Source: Pycnopodia helianthoides | Lineage: Eukaryota; Echinodermata; Asteroidea; Forcipulatida; Asteriidae | DNA length: 64,000 nucleotides | Direction of reading: 5' to 3' | NCBI GenBank assembly: GCA_032158295.1 | Contig: CM063256.1 | Span: 7,847,725-7,911,724, forward strand | Shown here: one piece after another, positions 56,123 through 64,000 of the stretch | How positions within the stretch are numbered: position 1 is the first letter of the stretch | How the letters are laid out: every line of letters starts with the position of its first letter | Translations under genes and position numbers: made by a program | The notes under the pieces: generated by a model | What the model was told of the DNA's origin: nothing | Seen by the model: the letters and a program-made list of their open reading frames with translations, nothing else | Databases searched by the model: none

Positions 56123-56502
56123 AGGCACTGGACACTATTGGTAATTACTCAAAAATAATTGTTAGCGTAAAAACTTACTTGGTAACGAACAATGGAGAGC
56201 TGTTGATAGTATCAAACATTGTAAGAAACGGCTCCCTCTGAAGTAACGTAGTTTTGAGAAAGAGGTAATTTCTCACTCAAATAATAAAAGACTTCTAGCT
56301 GAAGCCTTTTATGATGCATCTGAAAGCACACAAAGTAATGCAACAAGGGTGTTTTTTCTTCTTTCATTATTCTCTTGCAAATTCAGTAACCAATAATTGA
56401 GCCCAAATTTTCACAGGTCTGTTATTTTATGCATATGTTGGGATACACCTGAAGTGAGAACACTGGTCTTTGACAATTACCAAACGTGTCCAGTGCCTTT
56501 AA
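56119..56502 (+). mobile_element. Family B element, copy 4
   Basis: TTAAAGGCACTGGACACTAT to CCAAACGTGTCCAGTGCCTTTAA. The centre is CTTCTAGCTGAAGCC, as in B1. Shares its left TTAA with V1. Confidence 0.94.
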
Positions 56503-58362
56503 GCGATACTTGGTTCAGTACACCATTATCTTCCACTTCCCCGTTCTTTACCTCGAGCTACTTTCCATCCTCGTTCCCAGCGATGGTTTCCTGGGGGTAG
56601 CAAACGTCTCGTCCTATTCCCTGACTACCGCTGAGGGGGATATCATTCGGAGCACAGTGGTGCACCACATTAAAACAAAAACAAAAACCTAAAAATTACT
56701 CAAAAACTATTTAAAAGTCTCTCAGCCTCTTGAGAACAAACCAAACATATTTTCTGACAACTAAACTCCTTTCATTTTATTTCAAATTTGGTTGGTTGGC
56801 CGTTACGCTTTTAAACTATATGCTCATCCAAAATCAAAACACCACTGAATGACAAAACTGATCCGATTTGCCAGTAAGAAGCCCCTTACGGAAAGTGCAC
56901 GTTTTCAAAACTACGGACGACTCCAGAAGTCGAATCCGTGGTTTTGAAAAAGGCTCTGTGATTTCGTTGTTGTGACGTCATGTACAGAGTGCTTGGTGGG
57001 GGAAACATTGCCGCAGGGTCGGCCACTCAATTGGGGTCGAGGTTCCCGGGCGTCAAGCGATACTCGCACAAAACGCTCATGCCGTGACTGTCAGGTTAGC
57101 CTCCGACATGGTGTGACTCTTAAAGCAGTGGATCAATTAATTGATTGGGCTTAATAACTTCGCCCCGTGTTTCCAGGAAACCGGGATACCCGCGGAGCGC
57201 AGCTCGTATCACATGATAACTCGGGGCACGCACATTGCATTATTGGATGTAACGCACGGCAGTTGTTCAGCATTTTTTTATTTATTACAGCGGTGTTATT
57301 TTACAGGGCTCGATCCGGCTTGCCTTTGCCATCGTTGGCCCAGGTGTGCGTCGCCTTGAGGGAAAAGGTTAAGGGCGGCCCAGCGTTACGACAAGCTCTT
57401 ACACTGAATCGGTATTGAGTTGACGCTTTTTACGCGATGCAATCATCGTTTGAGTGATAGACTTGATTCAAGCCTGAGGTTGCCGGTTTGTCATGTTAGC
57501 AAAAGCAGCCCCTAAATCAGCTACTTTTGTTTTACATGTCGAGCAATACCGTGACTGCTTTTTGGGCTTACGAAATGTTTGAATCCAATGTCTCTAGGCG
57601 TATTAAGCATGTTTCTCGACCCGGTAAATCTTAGACTTCCCTTATTTTATTGTTCTGCCTGCATGTGGGATCGGTCATTTTCAGCGGTTTCCCCGTTTGT
57701 TTAGCGCACAAAACTGAACAGAGGACGTACTTGGTCTGTTAAACCAAATTGATACAGCCATCGCTCCATCGGGTAGATGGGCTCAATGTCCTTGTCTTTC
57801 AGACATGATATTCTTCCAACTTTAGTCTGACTTCCAACCCCCCCGGAAAGGTCAGCAAAAATATTGGTTATCAAACAGCATGGAAAGTTTATGAAAGCCT
57901 TTAATACCATGTTACATTGATGTACACGTAGGCGAGCCTTTGCAGTACTTTGCCCAACTTGTTTTCCCTAGGGCCAAATAATTATCATTCCTTGTAGTGT
58001 TTAATTTGTTAACCTCATACCGCGGAGCAAATGGTGGGGTTGTTGGTCTACATCCCCAATCGTTTGCTTCCGTCTGCGTTGTAACCCCTACAACAAAATA
58101 AGTGTACAACAACAGCCGGCAAAATGACACACCAGACTCGATTCCCGGAGTTGACAGAAATAATAATTGTCACTGAGGCATCCGCACAGATTGACTCTTA
58201 TGTAAAAAGCACTTCTATACCACCGATATGGCGTCATTGATGACTTGGGGTGTCTTAACGGACCTCGTTCAGGCCTACCCGATACCTCATGCAGCTGCTG
58301 GTGTATGTTCATGTAGTTTGCTGGCAATCATCAATGGTGAAGAAACACGGGGCCCGTCATAG
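56503..58362. other. Spacer, no gene seen
   Basis: Frames of 60-83 codons in the 56960-57420 region (moderately CpG-rich) show no recognised domain. No RNA or repeat is seen. Confidence 0.45.
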
Positions 58363-58753
58363 TTAAAGGAACATTACAGAATTGGTTTTTGCTAACAAAA
58401 CAGTTGCTGGCAGTGTAAGCACTGTATGTAATCCACCATATACATAAACTGACAAACCTGTAGAAGTTTGAGATCGATCGGCCATCTGGGTCACGAGAAA
58501 ATAGTGAAAAACCGATTACACATTTGCATGAAATCAATAGATTCAACAAATGAATAAAACGCTCACTGAGCGATAAACTCCAATCGGAAAGTTAGTTTAT
58601 TCATTTCTCATCAAATATGGCATTTCAGACAGAAATGTTTCAAGGGTTGTTTTCTACTATCATCATCATTAGACCGTGTAAGTTTTATGTAAATCTGTGA
58701 TCAAAAGTACATTTTACAAGTTTTTTCTTACCAATTCTGTAATGTTCCTTTAA
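58363..58753 (+). mobile_element. Family A element, copy 9
   Basis: TTAAAGGAACATTACAGAAT to CTGTAATGTTCCTTTAA, full length. Confidence 0.94.
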
Positions 58754-61709
58754 AGGGAGTATCCACTCTTGTTTTGTTTTTTTTGTTTTTGGGGGAAGAC
58801 CGAATTGCCATGCTCTAGTTTTTAACAAACACCCGTCCTCCCAACCTGTGAAAATGCCTTCCAACAAGTTGAGGTGGAAACCTTTTTGTATGTTGTAACA
58901 TTTCCCCTGTGGTCAATATCAGTGGCCGATGAGGGCGCTGTTCGATGAGCTCACAACAGGAACGGCAGAAGGGTATCACTCACTCACTCATCCGCAAATA
59001 CAGCGTTGGTCAGTTGCGCTGACCTCGTTAGGCTATCCTTCCTCAGAAAATAAAAATATTATTATGTGTAACCTTATTTTAGCTTACAATTTAGCTTACG
59101 ATTAACACTAATTTTGTGGTGAAGTATGTAATGGTTAGGATTTCAGTAATGAAAGCACAAAGTGACGGTGTACATGTACATGGTACCCGATTATACGTCT
59201 ATCTCACGAATATGCAAATTGAGCAGAGTCTCCGATGTTGCTTAATATAATGCATAAAACAAGGAGCCAAAATGTTTAACCATTCTCACTGTCATACTTT
59301 GTAATTGAACAGAGAGCGGTGACGTCAACCTAAGTGTATATGCAATTAAATTTTAGAGTGTTTCAGTTGCGAGGACCCTTTAAGTTTTAAATGTGCCACA
59401 CAGTAGCCTTTCAGCTGAACCATGGCCCTGTTTTATCTCTTCCTCAATCCCCAGGCCGCTCTCTTCCCTACTTCTTCCACCGCACCAGACGCCGGGCTGC
59501 ACCCCGAGACCCCGCGGTCGCCACTCGCAGGAAGGTTTCCCGGGGTTTTTCTGGCCCGATATGGCGGGAAAGACCCCGTCGCCTGGCAACGGGATGGTAC
59601 CTCACTGGTTCCGGACGCATTGTGATACCGGATGCGGGGATGAGGTAATGTCCCTACTTGATGCCAATAATAGAAATTGATGAACTTATCATATTCCATT
59701 GGTGCAGTCAGATTTCTATATATGGTGGTACAGCCTTCGGTTCTATATAAGATGACACGGGATTAGGTCAAGTGCGACACTTCCAGACACTGAAAAAGGC
59801 CCGTGGAAAGCAAAAAAAAATGCCCGTATTTGATGTGTTGTGGGTTGTTCCAGAAGGGGCAGCCTTCTGCTCAAAATTGCTGCTACTGGCATGCTAGCTA
59901 GCTAGCTAGCTAACCAAGAAATACACTAAACAAAATGCGACATTGCCCTTAAAAACCATAGACACTGTAGCAACAAATGCGCCCTCCATAGCGTGCGTTC
60001 ATTTTTTTTTTTTTTTTAGAAATGAGTTTTGGAACGAGAGATCTATTGGTGTTGGAAATGGACAACTTTTTGCGTCTCTTTCAAATGACAACAGTTTACA
60101 AACAAAGTGCTTTTGTAATGCATTGTAATTTTCTAGGCCTTCACGGGAAATGTTGCGCATTGAACTAGACCCCAAAGGTGCCAGCGCGTTCGCGCCACTC
60201 GCCAAACTCTCAGCCAAGGATAGGCCTTCCTCTGAGCTCACTGAGGGCGCTGTTTGAGCTTGTGACGTCATATTATGCAAGGTGTCTTTTGGTGTGTTTG
60301 TTAAAACTGACCCCCTGAACATTGTTGTTTACTCTGATGTAGCATCCAGGCCATGCATTGTTTTGTCATGTAATGGGCGAGGGTGGGTGTTGCTGTTAAG
60401 TAAGGGGGGGGGGGGTCAAATACTGGTAGGGATAAGAGTTAGGTTGTAGGGTTGAGGGTCTGCTTTAGAACTCGGGTAAGGGTCACAAATACCTGGCATG
60501 GAGGTAGGATTACTTTAGAGTTAGGTGACGAGTTAGGACTAGACTGATGTGTATTGTTACCCAATACCGTGTGAACAAAATTAATGTATAACCGCAGAGG
60601 AAGCTCCCGACTCGATGTGTGTGTCTTCTGCAGGAAGACCTGGGCCCAGTTCCGTAAGCAAACGACTGGCAACCCGAACCCGCTGAGCGATATTGTTTCT
60701 CTGCTTAGCACGTGTGCTCAACAACAGTACGCGATAGGCCGTGGGCCCCATTTCTCAGAGCAGTTGATTACAAACAGAAAACTTTGCTTTGACAACGCCT
60801 TCATAGCAAACAAATATGCAGGAAACAAGGGGCACGTTTTACACTGTCTTTTGGCTGATAGCCTTATTGTGGTATTAAGCGAAATTGTTTTGTGCTCGGC
60901 TACTTTTTGTGCCAAGTGATAGCTTTTTTCACGCGTGCACGTTTCATTGCAAGGGATCTATTCTAAAAATTGAGCTAAATGGCACTGCACGAATCACCAC
61001 GTGTGAAACTACCGTAAATCATTTGAGTACCACGTTTATCGTTTTTCTCTTCTGCAAGGTGTGTCCGTAGTCTCGAGTTCGAGCCCCCACCACCACCAGC
61101 CGCTATGTACCATTTTTTCATTTGGTATTTCGTGTATATGCCCATCTTTCTTTCATTCCCCGAATGGAAATACTCTAGGTCTCCCACCACCGCGAACGCC
61201 ATCTGCGAATCTTTTCCGTGTCATTCTCCCCCACCATGCTCCCAATAAAGTTGTTTTTCCGAAAGGGGGGGGGGGTGGTTATCGCAGATCAAGTAACCCA
61301 AAACAAACAAGGTACCACTAAGATCAATATTTCTGTATCCTCTGCCGTGTACTAGGGCCCCTGGATTCCAAACAGAATGAGCTGTGAAGACAAAGTTTGT
61401 TCCCGGGCGCTAACATCTTTCAGAGAGACGGTATAGAGATAACATGAACAGAGAAATAATTGTGAAATATCCTGTGGCTTTATGGGATGGGACATCCTTC
61501 TGTGAACTGAAACATATTAAGCACATCCCCAGAGCCGAGATATTGCGGACGATAACCTGGCATATGGTGGGTGTTTTTTTCAGGAGTTTGTCCTGATTTT
61601 CAGGATTTTTCATTTGGTCTCCTTGCACCTTCAGATTCTCTTGGAAAAGGGGTGAATGATACCATCACATTGATGAAAGACTTGGCCCTTGTTGTGACTA
61701 AATCATCAG
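58754..61709. other. Spacer with an exon-like GC patch and simple repeats
   Basis: A GC-rich 190-bp segment at 59455-59644 has splice-like edges (see findings). A (GCTA)n run lies at about 59893-59912. A diverged G-like remnant (CCCCATTTCTCAGAGC ... GTGCTCGGCTACTTTTTGTG) lies at about 60745-60915. Poly-G runs lie near 60404 and 61265. Confidence 0.4.
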
Positions 61710-61982
61710 GGGTCGATTTCACAAAACTCTTCCTAACTTAGGACTAGTCCTAGGCAATGCTAAGAAATAGGACTAGTCCTAAGTACTGGTCCTAACTTAG
61801 TACTAGTCCTATCTCTTAGCATTGCCTAGGACTAGTCCTAAGTACTGTCCTAACTTAGGACTAGTCCTATCTCTTAGCATTGCCTAGGACTAGTCCTAAG
61901 TACGATCCTATAGGACTAGTCCTATCTCTTAGCATTGCCTAGGACTAGTCCTAAGTTAGGAAGAGTTTTGTGAAATCGACCC
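61710..61982. mobile_element. Family K foldback element
   Basis: Ends GGGTCGATTTCACAAAACTC and its inverse GAGTTTTGTGAAATCGACCC. The inside repeats the 12-bp palindrome AGGACTAGTCCT about eight times, spaced by CTTAGCATTGCCT. Noncoding. Confidence 0.92.
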
Positions 61983-62051
61983 AGATCTATTAAGACATTT
62001 GTAGAGACTTTGTAAAACCTCTACAGTTTCACATTGTGCAACTCTGTTGGC

Positions 62052-62434
62052 TTAAAGGGAATGTACAGGTCTGGTAATCACTCTAAAAAATTCGATGGCA
62101 ATAAAAAACTGACTCAGTAGAAGTACAGCAACTTTCGATAGTATAAACCATTTTGAGATTATATTTCAATTCAAAATAATGTGGATGATGGAAAACGTGT
62201 CGGTTTTTAGCCCCCAAAATTTGAATCTGAGGTCCCAGATTGTGTATTCCTATGAGGGATTATTCTTTATGCGTGGACATATTCGCTGGGGGTTTTGGCG
62301 ATATTTAAAAAACGCGACCACCTTTTGAAATGAAATTTTCACAGGTTAGTTTGACTGTATAAAGGCCTATCTACATTTCTATAGGATTAAAACAATCAAG
62401 CGGTCCCAAAACCAAAGGTATACTTTGCCTTTAA
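62052..62434 (+). mobile_element. Family D element, copy 4
   Basis: TTAAAGGGAATGTACAGGTC to CCAAAGGTATACTTTGCCTTTAA. Right TTTAAA shared with E4. Confidence 0.88.
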
Positions 62435-62779
62435 AGCACATTGTACAACATTGGTAATTTTCAATGACTAGTAGTAGTATCTGCAATTTATGTGACCCAA
62501 CATATACATGAAATAACAAACCTGTGACATGTTAAGCTCAATCGGTCTTCGGAGTCATGAGAAAACAGTGAAAAACTCCGTTAAATGTTTTCACTGTTTT
62601 CAAACATCGGGATTTGGACACTAATTGTTTTACTCATTTCCTAAAAACTATATAGCGTTTCAAGCAAACCTATTTCAAGGGAAGTTTACCACCATGACCT
62701 TCTTTATACCATGTAAGTTACGTGCAAATCTGTGCACATTTATATTTTCAATCTTAATGTTGTACACACACCCTTTAAA
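62429..62779 (+). mobile_element. Family E element, copy 4
   Basis: TTTAAAGCACATTGTACAAC to GTTGTACACACACCCTTTAA. Carries the core GTGACATGTTAAGCTCAATC. The central palindrome part is shortened (ATCGGGATTTGGACACTAAT). Confidence 0.92.
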
Positions 62780-63125
62780 AAAAAATCTCCACACAATGTG
62801 GGAACTTTTATCCACCTTATAGATCATGTTTATACAATCTCACCACTGGATATTAAAGGTGCAGCATTATATATTTTTGACAAACTGCTTTTTTGTGCGG
62901 GTATCCTTTTCGTCACCGTTTCCCCCCATTTGGGTAAAAAGGTTCGGTTTTCATCTCGGACCAGAGCCTCGAGTAGTCAGTCCAATATTGTGAGCTTCAT
63001 CCGTTTTTGTTGTTGGTTGACATTTCATGGTATAACTGTACTGCTTTCTAGTTTCGCCGGAGTGTGGACTTTGTGTCTAATGTCATGGCTCTGCGTACTG
63101 CGGAAATATGTGCTCACGGCACCCT
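62780..63125. other. Spacer, no gene seen
   Basis: A plus-strand frame runs from the end of E4 into this segment. It starts inside the element and shows no domain, so it is not called. Confidence 0.45.
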
Positions 63126-63425
63126 GCAAAGGCAGTGGATACTTTTTGTAAGCATACTCAAGGAATACATTGCCATACAAACTTACTTGGTAAGGAGCAC
63201 CTGAGAGCTGCTGATAGTATAAAACATTGTGAGAAACGACTCCCTCTGAAGTAATGTTTTATTTTGAGAAAGAGGTAACTTCTCACTAAAATATTTGACT
63301 CTGAAAAAGGCTTCAGGCATGAAGCCTTTCTCAGGCATCTGAAAGCACACAATTCTATGCAACAAGGGTACTTTGTCTTTCACTAGTTTCTTGCAACTTC
63401 AATGACCAATTGAGCCCAAATTTTC
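63126..63425 (+). mobile_element. Family B element, copy 5 (right end lost)
   Basis: AAAGGCAGTGGATACTTTTT, ACTTACTTGGTAAGGAGCAC, centre AGGCTTCAGGCATGAAGCCT, then CAATTGAGCCCAAATTTTC. It breaks off at 63425, where unrelated sequence starts. Confidence 0.88.
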
Positions 63426-63489
63426 GAATCTTACCTCAGACCGGAAGGCTCGAATTTGGAAATTCCATGAGTTCTCCCAAAATGTTGTT

Positions 63490-63590
63490 GTGATGCGGTT
63501 GGTGATAACTGTTTCATGCACCGTCTTGTCCCCTCTGTGTGCGTGGACCCCGGTTCGAATCCCACTTCAAACCGTAATCCCATTACGGAA
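63490..63590 (+). mobile_element. Possible tRNA-derived SINE head
   Basis: GATGCGGTTGGTGATAACTG and an exact B box GGTTCGAATCC (63552-63562) about 55 bp apart. The structure does not fold as a tRNA. It may be a SINE fragment that truncated B5. Confidence 0.45.
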
Positions 63591-64000
63591 AGGTTGAAGG
63601 TCATAATTATAGTCCAATAACTGTGCTTTGGCAACTATGGTGGACGGGTCTCATCGGTTATCTCTTGTTGTCTGCCAAGTTGTAAAACAAACCATATCTA
63701 AGTTTATTAGTGAAACTGCCAAGAAAAGCAATGTTTTTTTGTTTTTTTTTTACAAAATGGACACCTGTTATGTATAATGTATTCTCTTATAAAAAAAACT
63801 TGAACGTACATTTTAGACAGTCTTTTTGTAGTGCACCTTTTCTTAAATTGGCAGCGCTGCAAACGGAATGTGTTGCTTGATTTGTTTTCAAATTTGTGTT
63901 TTGTATTAACCTCACGGTGTGAACAATAATTTGCACAATCTCTGACCCCTGGTGGGCAGTGGCGAATTTCGAAATCAAGTCATTACCGTTGAATTAAGGT
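63591..64000. other. Spacer to window end, no gene seen
   Basis: No repeat, RNA or coding family is recognised. Confidence 0.45.

Noticed and set aside
63490..63590. tRNA gene around the exact B box at 63552
   Set aside because: No acceptor or anticodon stem can be formed. It is better explained as a SINE head.
1..64000. Bacterial features: operons, ribosome binding sites, insertion sequences, defence genes
   Set aside because: Base composition, LINE tails, a tRNA gene with no encoded CCA, and the density of eukaryotic transposon remnants all point to animal nuclear DNA.

Overview
This is a stretch of animal nuclear DNA with almost no protein-coding signal. It is AT-rich and packed with microsatellites, minisatellites and short inverted-repeat elements. 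It holds one clear Pol III gene, a tRNA-Gly(GCC) at 11691-11761. The families present, especially the TTAA-flanked elements and the element ending in ATGAAATTGGGCCC, are ones I associate from memory with echinoderms, most likely a sea star (Asteroidea). That assignment is recall and was not searched. I recognise no intact protein-coding gene. The only recognisable coding sequence is two decayed non-LTR retrotransposon tails, at 200-529 and 46918-47780.

Family letters below are my own labels. Families A, B, C, D, E and V are elements of about 310-400 bp. Their edges read TTAA-AGG and CCT-TTAA, and all except perhaps D carry a recognisable common internal block. A: 1534, 3097, 8777, 15466, 24884, 26847, 49248, 50197, 58363. 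B: 1131, 7911, 51841, 56119, 63126. C: 5573, 6958, 28181, 50948, 51284. D: 12526, 15257, 20900, 62052. E: 5914, 30194, 49846, 62429. V: 8307, 55580. They often sit head to tail sharing one TTAA. Other dispersed families are F (two copies), G (ends GGGCCCAATTTCAT, about eight copies), J (two copies, each with a 9-bp target duplication), K, L (three), M (two) and R (two), plus tRNA-derived SINE-like units.

Layout. 0-10 kb: LINE tail, A/B/C/E/V clusters, an (AAAC)-type microsatellite and a 16-bp minisatellite. 10-20 kb: a 161-bp duplication, the tRNA gene, D/A/L copies and foldbacks. 20-31 kb: a 201-bp tandem array, G and J copies, A/C/E copies and a broken 120-bp array. 31-43 kb: L, M, G and J copies and three large minisatellites (64, 30 and about 150 bp). 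43-54 kb: LINE fragment split by a G element, a dense A/E/C/B cluster and a SINE. 54-64 kb: an array whose units carry CRE and CCAAT motifs, then V/L/B, A, K, D/E and B copies. The window reads as intergenic or intronic DNA. A few GC-rich patches with splice-like edges are the only hints of exons, all weak.
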